Assembly: GCA_964023275.1 (NCBI GenBank)
Contig: OZ029927.1
Span: forward strand, 14,137,222-14,201,221
Source: Norana najaformis
Taxonomy: Eukaryota; Annelida; Clitellata; Crassiclitellata; Hormogastridae
Direction of reading: 5' to 3'
Length of the DNA: 64,000 nucleotides
Part shown: positions 51,786 through 63,011 of the stretch, piece after piece
Layout of the letters: each line of letters begins with the position of its first letter
How positions within the stretch are numbered: the stretch's first letter is position 1
Notes under the pieces: model-generated
The model's input: the letters and a program-made list of their open reading frames with translations, nothing else
Told to the model about the DNA's origin: nothing
The model's database searches: none
Program-made: the position numbers and the translations under genes

Positions 51786-53579
51786 GTTCCAGGTCAAAAT
51801 CCAAAAGTCCCACAGAGAGACAGTATGTTTCTCCTAGAGATTTGTGACTAATTGGATTCGCCCTTTATCGGTTAAGAATTTATTGATTGGTGTGTTTGCT
51901 GGGTTGATTTATTAGTAGCCAAAATCTGACATAGGTGTTCTATGAAGTCTCAAATTATCAGTATGTAAGTCTCTTTCAAGATTACGACGATGCTGAGATG
52001 TTTCACTGATTGCATTTGGCCTTTTTTGGGGGTTTTAAAGGAAGATATTTGTTCATGATTTCCCTCAGGAAACAGTTTATTGAAACGTTTATCAGTTGAA
52101 CAAGGATTTTAGTCTAATGCTGGTCTGGTGTGTCGTTTGATCTGTACAGGGCCCTTTAAACCCCAGCTGCTTTTGCTTGAGGCATCACGGGTTGAATCAT
52201 GTTCTTGAAAGTGCTAAGTATTATTGCTGTGTGAGTCTGTGCTTGTTGTTAACTTAAGTTTTTTCTTCTAGTGGTTCTATGCATTTGATGTTCACTTTGA
52301 AGGCTTTATATGAAATTTTTAAGCTGAAGACTTCTTGAAATCTGACTTATTTTGTATATAGCTAGCTGATTAATGTCGTCTTTGATATGATTGTGTGTAA
52401 GCCTACTTGCCAAAATTACTTAGATGGTAAAGACAGGGTTCTGGATTGCCTTAAATCTCGTTGGCACCTTCACAGAAATTTTTCTGGCCATCAGATTTGT
52501 ACATTTTTTAAGGAATAATAATGAATATTGTTATTATGTCGTAATATTATTATTGAACTGAAACTGAATAGTAAACTCAAAGTGAATATTGAACTGAAAG
52601 TTAGTCGCCAAAGTGGCCAAAATTTGGATGAATATCTAACTGCATTGTCACCTGGCAGCTGACTGACCTCACTTCAGATTCACTATTTCTTTGACTTTGC
52701 ACATATTACAAATATTTATAATAATAATATTAAAAGTAGTAAAATCACAATTCAAAGTAATACATTTATGAAATTCAGGCTTTGTAATGTAGCATATGTT
52801 CTTGCACATGTGCTATTTTTTGTTGTAGGGGGATCTTGTGTAAATTGGTTTTAAAATGACTGTGGCTGTTCCAAATGTCATTTGTAATCTCCAGATATCT
52901 TTTTAAATCCTGTGGGATTATTTCTACCATGGGTCAAATAATAATAATAATTGCCTGATTAGTAACTTCTGTGATGTTTTACTAACCAATATTCTGTAGC
53001 TAGTCAGTTTTTTGTCTCCAAAAATGAATTTGAATAATTATAATTTTTTCATTGCCTGAAACATGCGAAATACCGAAACACGATTGAAATTTTTTCCTAT
53101 ATTATCTGGTTGCATTACTGTTGAGATGTTTCATAAAAGTAGCAGGTACTGTGGCAAAAAGTTTATTTTGTAAGAATGATCTCTCATGTTTTTGAATCTT
53201 AGCAGATTTTGTAAAGAAATTCACGAGGAAAGGCCGTTGTGAACTAGTTACTAATAGCGGACTTGTTCATTGTTGCTTTGTATTCGTTGCCAGTGTTGAA
53301 GGACTAGATTCTGCTGAGATGTTAAATAGATTTTTTATTACATTACTGTTGCGCTTATTAACTTGTATCTGGACAGTTATACAGCACCATTTTGGAGCAT
53401 CACTGTACAATATTAGTCAAGTACTGGAATAGCAAGAGGATAACTACCTCCTAGACATCATCAGCTGCAGAAGCTGGGTTTAATTGGCTATAGCTTATTT
53501 AGGAGTTTGATTCTCTGCATAGAAACGTAATCCTTTTATTTGTAATGATGGCTTGAATGTTGTTTTTCTTCGCTTAACT

Positions 53580-53833
53580 CGGCGGTTCTCAACCATTTGT
53601 TCGTTTTCTACAGACCCATGCCAAATTTTGTTTTTTGGATGACTGGTCAACCTTTGGAAGTGATCAGTAGTGCACGAAAATGTATGCCTTGGAAATTTTT
53701 CTAAACATGAAAACTAATGGTGAGAATTGTTGCGCAAGATGTTGTGGTTTTTCGTAGGAAGTTGGTTGATGTCCTCAAATCATCAGACAACCTTTGTGAA
53801 GGAGGGTCTTTGTCAACAGGTTGAGAACCGTTG
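53580..53833. mobile_element. hAT-type MITE with a perfect 8-bp target-site duplication
   Basis: A 254-bp non-coding element. The left end cggcggttctcaaccatttg and the inverted right end caacggttctcaacctgttg share 13-14 of the first 15 bases. CAGCGGTTCTCAACC-like termini are typical of hAT transposons. GCTTAACT flanks both sides (53572-53579 and 53834-53841), the 8-bp duplication that hAT transposases make. There is no transposase frame, so it would need a helper. Confidence 0.85.
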
Positions 53834-55026
53834 GCTTAACTGCTGTCTGAGTTTTATTTGCATGTGATGATCGTGTTTAACGTAAGCCAACACTGACAAG
53901 TGCAGCTGTAAAGGTGACTGGTATTATCAGTTACTAGGTTGGTTAATTATTGTGTATAATTAGTTTATGACGATTACTAATGGTTCTGGCTCAGGGTTAA
54001 CTAGCTTCTAAATAAAACTGTCGGTAATAAATTAGGTCGACTCATTTTGATAGCCAACAGTTACATACAAGTCTATTGCATCATTATTTTGAGTGTATTA
54101 TTCTAACTATAACCAAATGTAACTGACTCCTAGGTACAACTGAACATTAGCAGTCTTCAAATTATAGCTGTACGGTAATACACTAATAATATATGTTAAA
54201 TCTTGTTATGGTTAAGGTCAACTCAGTGGACAGCTTGTGTTATTGGCAAATGATGCATACGGGTGTTAATAATTTGTATGAACAGTGCATGTAAAAAGCA
54301 ACAAACTATTCTGTACTTAACTGTGGTAATGTAGCCTTGAATCTGTACGTCATTACCTCTGTGTACAACCGTTTCCTGATCCATGCGTAATTTAAGAAAC
54401 TTGAGTTAAATTTGAGTTTTTTGTTCTGCTTCACTTCGTTTGTCTTGTGTCTGTTACCCTACCGCCATCTCGGACCCAGAAGTAGTAGCACGTGGAAGCT
54501 TGGTTGCAGAGGAGTGATAGTCACCAGTTTTACTCCTTCCTCTGTATAAATTTTTATTTGAAAGGCAACATAGGTCTGGTATTTCAGGCTTTCTGAAATA
54601 CCAGATCTTTCTACGGTTCCTGAAAAGTGCTATATAAATGTGGCAGAAGAGAAACTTATACTGTTATTGACGTAAACATGTAGGCTGTAGGGCCTCACAC
54701 TGACAGCATTCATGCCCCGGTTCAATGAGACAGTTTGGTGCTGGCATTGCTCATCGGGGTACAGTCGACACTGACTTGAGAACACAAGATACTTTCAGAA
54801 TTTAGTTATTTATTTAGTTAAAGCATGTATTATGCACGCTGCTTGATGTGCTTTACATCTGGGTACATCTTTACATCTGCTTTACGTCTTATGTCAGTAC
54901 ATCTGAATCCGAGGTGCAGATGTTCAGTGGGGCCAAGATGGCATCATGCAAAAGCCAGGGTAAAGTAACGAGTCCTAACAAGTGATTTAAAAGGTGATAG
55001 TGAGTTTGCAAGCTACGTCCTTATTA

Positions 55027-55032
55027 TTTATT
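55027..55032 (-). terminator. Candidate poly(A) signal of DUSP11
   Basis: TTTATT on the plus strand, AATAAA on the minus, 274 bases after the stop of the phosphatase gene. Confidence 0.5.
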
Positions 55033-55305
55033 ACTGCACATAAAAGCAGACCTAGAAAACATACTTTTGCTTATACACAACCGCGATTTCATCTGTAGTC
55101 CATGTTTCTGTCCATTGGCACACTTAGCACTCAGACGGTGCACAGATTGGATAGCAAATTTTATAGATTTTGGTTGCAGAAATTATCAGTTTCAGTTGAG
55201 TGCTATCTTTGTAGCATAGTCCTATAGGCAGTTAAAGTGAAGTACCCAAGTTACCGGCTGAAGACATACTGTTCCTAAGAATGATAATTTCCTCTCCACT
55301 GTTTG

Positions 55306-55948
55306 CTAATTGCTGCGCTGATAATGGTCATCGTAGGTTCTTGTGCCGGCTGCATGATTGCGTCCATAACGTCCATGCTCGAGCCTAGAATCACGCTGGC
55401 CCCATCTTTCGAACCGCTGACCATGTGGTCGACCACCGTGAGGTGGAAATGAAGGACCACTGAAATTTGAGTGGTTTGAAAAGTCATTTGAAGCAAAATT
55501 ATGTTGATCAGCATAGTCATATCGATCATATCCATGTTCTTGTCTCCAACAGCCATCAGAATGAAAATTGTTTTGATCCACATTGCAGCTTTGCTGATAA
55601 TAGCCACGGGGTTGTCTCGCAAAATCATCGTAGTTGTTGTGTTGATAGTAGCTATGCGTGTGATGCTGAGAGTTCTGTCTGTAGTTGTTCCTCTGGCGAT
55701 TGCCATTTCCATAATAGCTTTGAGAATTCTGCCCAGACCGGCTTCCGTTGTGACCTTGTGACCTGTGATTGCCAGCACCAGACTGTCTCATAGAACTGGG
55801 CCGCGAATGGTCATCCATTGTTTGGTATAAGCATCGCTGTTTGCTGTTAGAGTGAGGCCCTACAGCCGAGTCCTCTAAACAATCGTTAGATGATGCCATG
55901 CGCTTCCTTTCCATTCTTCGGTCTTTGTTTGGCGAGGGAACGTCTGAA
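55306..55948 (-). CDS. DUSP11: DUSP11 exon 9: low-complexity C-terminal tail
   Basis: The minus-strand acceptor ttgtgttttttag ends at 55949. Residues 182-394 start SDVPSPNKDRRMERKRMASS, then become rich in S, N, H, Q, Y, G and R (QNSQSYYGNGNRQRNNYRQN; YYQHNNYDDFARQPRGYYQQ) and stop at 55308-55306. A second minus frame is open for 167 residues but has no family likeness. A 217-codon frame in non-satellite DNA, with the phase reachable from exon 8, supports this frame. RG/RGG-like pairs suggest RNA binding (inference). Confidence 0.78.
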
Positions 55949-58900
55949 CTAAAAAACACAATTTAGTATCACCCACATCAGACTATTAATTTTATCAGGA
56001 CACAGAAATATGATCTATTTCTAGAACCTTCAAAATGCAAAACACAGATAATTCATAACACCAGTCAAATTAAAAAGGCTATTTCTTTGATGCTTTACAA
56101 ACAAAAGAACTTGTAAAGTACCTAATTTCAGCATGTTTACTCTGAAGGCAGTGTAAAGTAACTGAATGTAACGAATGATTTTTCTAATAAAAAATCAAAT
56201 ACAACAGTGGCAACTGGACTATACAGATGAAGCAATGCAACTCTTCGTGCTCAGATTCTGATTTACTGACTTGCAAGTGTATTAAGTAATGCAAATAAAT
56301 ACAGTTTAACACCTACAACTTATATAACAACCTGAATACTATAAACGACATTTTATGGTACAACTGGTGTAACTGAGTTTTTGATTAATTTATCTCATGC
56401 ATCTGTTGCACCACTGCAAGGGATATCAATCGAGCGTCACTCATTCACGAACCACCAGGATTGTTGTATCTGGGATTAGACTGGTTGAAATATCGCAGCA
56501 CAACCTTGTCTACATTATTAATGACCTTGAAGTGCTCAAAACTATGGGACAAAATGTTGTTCAGTCAGCAGCTGAACTATAAATTCTCAACAGCCAACAG
56601 TGACTTGAATGGCATCAGTTTAATTAAATGTAAATAAAATTATAACAAACACTGGTTCGCCTCTCAGATCACTCAGATAATTCTGTCTTTCCATGTCATG
56701 GCCCCTTGCCTCATTGAAAGCTGCAAAGACATTTTAAAACAGTTGGTAATTACTGTTTTTAACTTAGAAATTAAACAAATAGCAAAATTCTGTCAAAGAA
56801 TTAGTATAACATTTAAATTCCCATGAAATCATTTAAATTGCCATGAAATCCCAGCTGTTGTTTAGCATTGCAACCAAGACAGACTTTTGTCAATTTAAAT
56901 TTTTTGCATTCCTTGTAAGCTTTGCTACAGAATATCTACCTAACTCGTTAAAAGAGAAAACTCAGTAACACAAACAATAAGAATATTTGAAGCGACGTTC
57001 TCTACAAAAAACTGTAGACTTTACAGAGGTATCAACATCAAAATAATCGACTTTTTAAAGCCGCTTATTAACTTAAACAATGTAGCTAATAACTTTATAG
57101 AATTATTTGTTAATTACAAGACAGTACACACCTTTGATTGCATCGTCTGCCTTGAAATTCATGCGATCAATCATATACCTGCAAAAAAAACCACAACAAA
57201 AATGTTAAGCACCTGTCTTGTGTTTACTCTCATGCAGTACGGCAGAGCAACAGACGATAAGTAAAGGAATTAAGCGGACCTATCTGTCCAGCAGCACATC
57301 ATAAAAATTACAGACTGCCTAAAAATACCACTCTGGGGCTCTAAAAGTTTTTTAAAGTCCAATGGTTTTACAACATCTGTTTAGTTCATTCAACTTCATA
57401 TATGTGAAGGGGCATCAGAAACTTAACTGCAAATGCCTAACATTAAATTACTGGTCAAGGTAAGCCGAGACTTTCTAATCAGGTTCCAAAGTAGTTTATG
57501 AAAACTAGTTTGACTTCAATGTAGACTATGATATGAATCAGTGAACATGCCTGCATACAAGGTATCCAGTTCTGTTGAGACCATGTGTACAGTGAACACC
57601 GATTACACGTTCTGAACGAAACAAACAGAAACATTTAATAATTTTATCTCCGAAAAACTGTAGATACCTGGCAAGCAGTGCACTTACAGCTGCAAAGCTT
57701 GCATAAACCACATTTCAAACGTATCCAGATCTTGTGACTTTATGGCTTTCAGCAAAAAAATCAGGTCTGATACCAGAAACATCCTTAAACATTTACCTCA
57801 TTTTTAGAAATCGAGAAATATTAGTATTTTAAGATTTAATTCATTTGTAATTCAGCAGTGCTCAAGAAGGTTTAAAAGGCTCACACCAGCAAAGCACCCA
57901 TTTCACAGCAAGTACTGCACATGAGGAAATTTTGACATACAATTGCTCCAAATATGTAGGATATAATCTTAAATGAATACATTTTTACAAATTATGAAAA
58001 CAAAAACATAATTATATTTCACACATTAGATATCAGCAAAGCATGAATATTGAAGAACTTACCATTATCTGTATTAGAACTCAGGAAGTTGTCAACAGTC
58101 GTAAAGAAACTGAAAAACAACAAAAATGATATTTTATTCTACAAATATTATTTTATTTTTATATCATAATTAATGAAACCACATAAAAGACTTTCCAAGA
58201 TTTCTCAGATTCACAACAGAAAGTTCTCTACTTAAGTTGAAATATTACCAAGAGAACGATCAAATTCCTCAGTGGCAGTTAAGGCAGAAAAACTTTTTAT
58301 CAGTCTCAACTAAAAACCACTGAAATATAATGGATAACAGATCAGCACAAATTCAGTCCCTACTAAATAAAGCCAACAGGCAAGACAAACTTTGGTCAGT
58401 TGTAATTGTTACAATTACACTTACAAAAGTATCCATATAAGTATCCAAATTCACCAGCTACTGAAGACCATTCTATCTGGTTGTGGTCTTGTGTTATCCG
58501 ATCGTTAGCACTTCTGAGCGGTTTTCTTGAAGAGGTATACTAAATAATTGTGCAATTATGATACCACTACTCATAACTTTAATATAACAAGCAATACATA
58601 TTAACCTGCTTACCAATTCTGAACATCTTTGCTTGGGATTGAATGGCCTTCAGTGAAAATTTTCTGATATTCAATTCCTTGTTTAAGAATATCCTAAAAA
58701 TTAACAAAACATCTTTGTTAATGTTTTCAATGAAGACTTTCTCAGAAAATCTTTCGCTCAGAAAGCAGACTTCTCAAGTTTTAAGAGTCTTCTAAAACAC
58801 GGAAAGGAGAAAAGACGATGACTTTTCCAGGTTTCCAAATTATTTGAATTTCCTTTACAAAAGACTCGGATAGAAAAGAAAATTCTTGCAAAATAGATTC

Positions 58901-60049
58901 AGAAACAGTTAAAACCATGAGTTGGTAAAAGAGCAAAGCATTTCACTCTTGTAAATTAATTTCTACTCTTATTTGTTAGTACCTCTTCTCTGTAGTATCT
59001 TCTGGTATTAGTTAGATCAATCACTAGCCCCAGCTCTCGATCTTGTTCTCTGATGGCAGCCGGTAGATTCTCAGGCAAGAATCTTTTGATGTCACGTGGC
59101 AAAGAAAGACTTAACTCCTGAAAAAGTAAACCAACATCTAAATAATTCAATAACTACAGTGTGAAAATACAGATTTCAAAAGTAAAGGTTCCTAAGCAAA
59201 ACTTGAATTAAATAACAGTGATTAACCATAATGTTGTTAAGTAAATCCACCAAGTTTACTTCTGTTTCCACATACGAAAATAAATGAGGTGCAGCTATAT
59301 GAAATCCAGCTGATGAAAGCTTTCTCTTTAAATTCATCAATAAAATTAATACCGGATTCAGTGGAACTTTGAATGCAATGAATCGGGTTCCTGGAATAAC
59401 TTTGCCTACAGGCTCATACTCTTCCCACCTAAAAACAAAAAAGCATTTGAACACCAGAACATTCTGATATACTTTTTCTCCTCCAAATCAAGTTAGGAGC
59501 TTGCGTTCTTTCCCTTGTCAATTTCCACTGTCAATTCCAAATCCTGACATCACAGGGAATCCAGAGAGTGACAAAGCAACAGAGATCACTGTATTGACTA
59601 ATAAAAACCCTAGACATGGCTGCCAAATTATATAGAAGTTTTATCTGTAAACCTATACACAGAAAGGAGTTTGCATATAGTTGTACATATATATTGCACT
59701 CTAAAACAAAAAATGTTCCAACTAAAAAGACATGACTTAAGAAAAGCTAGCAATGTAGCTTAAGCTGGTAGAAAAGCTAGGATTTTGGGTGGAACAATGG
59801 TCCAGTACACAAGAAGGCATTCTACCAATGTTTATAATGCATGGACAATTCAGACTAAGATTAAGGAATTTGGTTTTTGTTTTGAAATGACTATCAATTG
59901 ATCCCTCTGTGCAATGATAATGACATTGTAGAAGTCTGGAGATTAGAACAGACGAAACAGAATCTATCACCAGAACATTTTCTGTTATTGTTCAAAATAC
60001 TCTCAAAATGCAAATCTACAGACCTGTCCGGTATCCTTCCTCTTGTCAT
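55306..60049 (-). CDS. DUSP11: DUSP11/PIR1-like RNA 5'-triphosphatase, complete spliced CDS
   Basis: CDS on the minus strand: 60049..60024, 59428..59353, 59117..58983, 58693..58614, 58109..58063, 57611..57551, 57178..57132, 56720..56651, 55948..55306; 1185 nt, 394 residues. DUSP11 is an atypical cysteine phosphatase that acts on RNA, removing gamma and beta phosphates from 5'-triphosphate ends in the nucleus. Order: short N-terminus MTRGRIPDRWEEY, the signature PGTRFIAFKVPL (residues 22-33), GLVIDLTNTRRYY (65-77), P-loop HCTHGLNRTG (128-137; nucleophile Cys129, Arg135), RYMIDRMNFKADDAI, and ARGHDMERQNYLSDLRG. A low-complexity tail rich in Asn, His, Gln, Tyr, Gly and Arg fills 182-394. Human DUSP11 (330 aa or so) has the same core and an equally odd but different tail. 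Capping enzymes (RNGTT) share the fold but carry a guanylyltransferase domain, absent here. Exon 8's donor is the least certain boundary. Confidence 0.88.
56651..56720 (-). CDS. DUSP11: DUSP11 exon 8
   Basis: The minus-strand acceptor aatgtctttgcag ends at 56721. Residues 158-180: AFNEARGHDMERQNYLSDLR then GEP. Aligns with human FNRCRGHCLERQNYIEDLQNG. The donor is uncertain: GT at 56650-56649 gives the phase that exon 9 needs, while GT at 56652-56651 would not. Confidence 0.75.
57132..57178 (-). CDS. DUSP11: DUSP11 exon 7
   Basis: The minus-strand acceptor tttttttttgcag ends at 57179; one G finishes Arg142. Residues 143-157: YMIDRMNFKADDAIK (human YLIDVEGVRPDDAIE). The donor AAAG|GTGTGT leaves one base. 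Confidence 0.85.
57551..57611 (-). CDS. DUSP11: DUSP11 exon 6: catalytic P-loop, GC donor
   Basis: The minus-strand acceptor tgtttcgttcag ends at 57612. After AA completing Glu122, residues 123-141 read RVIGVHCTHGLNRTGYLVC: the HCxxGxxR(T) loop with nucleophile Cys129. The reading frame and the family motif CRYxID require the exon to end TGCAG at 57551, where the intron starts GCATGT: a GC-AG intron. A GT seven bases earlier (CTT|GTATGC) would give a stop within four codons of exon 7. Confidence 0.86.
58063..58109 (-). CDS. DUSP11: DUSP11 exon 5
   Basis: Minus-strand acceptor (tttttcag) ends at 58110. T finishes Cys106; residues 107-121 read FFTTVDNFLSSNTDN, where human has FKFKHAVNGFLKENKDND. 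The donor AATG|GTAAGT is strong. Only 47 bases long. Confidence 0.78.
58614..58693 (-). CDS. DUSP11: DUSP11 exon 4
   Basis: The minus-strand acceptor gttaatttttag ends at 58694. Residues 80-105: DILKQGIEYQKIFTEGHSIP then SKDVQN. Human: PYLKIFTVGHQVPDDE. The donor TTG|GTAAGC leaves two bases. Confidence 0.85.
58983..59117 (-). CDS. DUSP11: DUSP11 exon 3
   Basis: The minus-strand acceptor ctttttcag ends at 59118. Residues 35-79: ELSLSLPRDIKRFLPENLPA, AIREQDRELGLVIDLTNTRR, YYREE. Human: REQNEELGLIIDLTYTQRYYKPED. Phase 0 on both sides. The donor GAG|GTACTA is moderate. Confidence 0.9.
59353..59428 (-). CDS. DUSP11: DUSP11 exon 2: family signature PGTRFIAFKVPL
   Basis: The minus-strand acceptor tttttgtttttag ends at 59429. 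One G finishes Arg9; residues 10-34 read WEEYEPVGKVIPGTRFIAFK then VPLNP. PGTRFIAFKVPL is identical to vertebrate DUSP11. The donor CCG|GTATTA is in phase 0. Confidence 0.92.
60024..60049 (-). CDS. DUSP11: DUSP11 exon 1 coding part: start codon
   Basis: ATG at 60049-60047 opens MTRGRIPD plus AG of Arg9, then the donor ACAG|GTCTGT. RIPDRW parallels human IPERW. A 3' splice site, tgtttctacag, ends at 60052, so two bases of leader (TC) precede the ATG in this exon and an upstream leader exon must exist. The reading frame is also open upstream through the proposed leader exon, but no ATG is in frame there. Confidence 0.82.
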
Positions 60050-60053
60050 GACT

Positions 60054-61793
60054 GTAGAAACACAGAAGCTTCTGTGAAACAAAGACAATCGTTTAGGCAA
60101 TCTCAAAAACCAGATGCTCACCAAACCCCAACAGCTTCTACCTGAAATGATACAGAAACACTGAAACAAGAACTAAAACATACCTGTTATATATTATATT
60201 CTTACATATTCCAAAACACATCTAATATATATGATCTTGATACTCCTATAGGAAACTTGTTTTTGACCTATTATAACACGTAAATGGTAAAAGAACAGTC
60301 ATTATTGTTTCTCATGCAGATATGTATATATTTATATTTCATATATATATATCATATATATATATATATATATAGATACATACATATATATTTTTACCAT
60401 AAGGTTTTAATGACCCAAGGACTATATTAATCATTTCAGCGAGGGGATAATGTATCCGGAACGGCTGTAACTATATATTTTACCAATTTTTTACAAAACT
60501 GCCTTTTGACCATTTAAATTATCAATTATCGAAATAAATTAAGTGAACACGAGAAAATTTCTGATTACTTTGCGGCATGGTTAGCCATGACACTCTCGGA
60601 ATTAGCGTGACCAGAAGTAATGGCAACTAAAATACATTTATCGTTGAAAGCAATGCTACAGATTCTGAACATTGGTCCCGGAAATTTATATTATTAAACA
60701 TAATACTAAACTGATGATAATTAATATATACGCGAATTTCTTCATACGCATAATATGATGATCATCCAATAAAAACGACGACTAGGTGCCCTCAGTCAAT
60801 CTCAGTGCAAAGACTGGCCTTTAATATTATCGTAAACGCGATCGTTATAAGCAAGGTTTACGACTTAATGTAAATACCAAATAGTTAAACGTACACTATG
60901 GCTAAATTCGACCAACATTAGTCACTCGTGTTCTTGAAAGTCTGCATTGGTAAAAAAATCCGTTGCGTAACTCGCCCCACAAAACTGAAACTGAGAATTT
61001 CTGAAAAACCTGAACGTGACCCGTTGGCTCGTCTCAAGAAAATAATTGCATCAGGTAGAGTAAGAAGTAGGCTGGCAAAATGCACAACTTAACAAACGCG
61101 CCAACCATAACCTCACATTTACAACATCTTTGTTTAAAATAAACGAACGTTATATTGTTAAATGCAATTTGTACTCGTTAGATGTCAATTTTAGTTTCGA
61201 ACTTTATTGTAATATTTGATACAGAAAATTCTTCTCAGATGCAAATGCTTGAAATTTTATTTTTAAACTGTTCATAATTAGTCAAGTTGATCATTTTACT
61301 CATTTACTAGACGAAACTATAAAACTGTGAATTTTGTCATTGTAAGTTCGCTACAGTAGAAATACAGTAGAAGTGCTCAGATTTGCATTGGTAATAAGCT
61401 TATAGCAAAATTCTTAACACCATTTTAGTTCTCATGATTAACTAGTCTTCATTTTATTAACCCAATTTCAATCACAAATCGATAGTATTATTGATTTCAT
61501 TCACATGACATAACTTCCAATTTCTTAATTTTAACATTTTTGCCTATGGCAAAATTAGTAAATTAAAATAGCTTTGCCCTATATTCTACCCTATGATCTA
61601 TGATTTAATTGCAGTCTCGAGATTTATACAGCGCCCAATGAAAGCTAAGTCGCGGGAACCAGCTTATTCACATTAAACTGCGATTCCTTCGTCTCTCAAG
61701 GTACCAACTCGCTGTCGATAAACGCGAATTCAAGACAATGATTACCATGTTTAAAAACTCGGAACCAGGAACCATAATATTAATAGTAGCTTA
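60054..61793 (-). other. Intron in the DUSP11 5' leader (proposed)
   Basis: AT-rich, with AT tracts near 60330-60390. No coding exon. A 'cgagatttctacag' repeat lies at 61610-61670. Confidence 0.5.
61610..61670 (+). repeat. Dispersed repeat, 'cgagatttctacag' family
   Basis: tgcagtctcgagatttatac, agcgcccaatgaaagctaag, accagcttattcaca. A truncated fourth copy. Confidence 0.6.
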
Positions 61794-61794
61794 C

Positions 61795-61960
61795 CTTTAA
61801 GTTCAAGTGCAGAAGCTTTGTAATAGTCTCCTGCTGTTGCTACATGCACAACCTCTGTTATTCGCTCAAAATAATATCGAGTTACAAAAAAATTAAAATC
61901 ATGTCACACGTGCAGAGGTTCTTCAGATGTAGCTGATACGCTCGATCGTTCGGTAAATTA
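61795..61960 (-). other. DUSP11: Candidate 5' leader exon and promoter region of DUSP11
   Basis: On the minus strand, aacttaaag|gtaagc at 61795 is a strong donor facing the acceptor at 60052, the only good candidate for the missing leader exon. The 5' end is not defined. The minus frame ERITEVVHVATAGDYYKASA then LELK is open and would join in frame to the DUSP11 start, but it reaches a stop upstream without an ATG. Divergently, a plus-strand ATG at 61971 reads MAAASNRFQKRIE and stops, probably by chance. Confidence 0.45.

Positions 61961-63011
<1,051 letters not shown>

Larger units (their letters stand above)
47633..55026. other. Betaglycan 3' UTR and gene-poor spacer
   Basis: The first AATAAA after the stop is at 48078-48083, a possible transcript end about 450 bases into the UTR; longer UTRs cannot be excluded. 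Beyond it I see no exon or protein homology: AT tracts (48820-48860), (GTAA)n runs (49535-49562, 50955-50977), a tRNA-like repeat near 49230-49340, a 'cgagatttctacag' repeat (51685-51785) and a hAT MITE (53580-53833). Confidence 0.65.
55949..60023 (-). other. Introns of the DUSP11 gene
   Basis: Eight introns: 59429-60023, 59118-59352, 58694-58982, 58110-58613, 57612-58062, 57179-57550, 56721-57131 and 55949-56650. They are short, AT-rich and nearly free of repeats, unlike betaglycan's; one LINE-tail piece sits near 59875-59950. All are GT-AG except 57550-57179, which begins GC. Confidence 0.8.
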
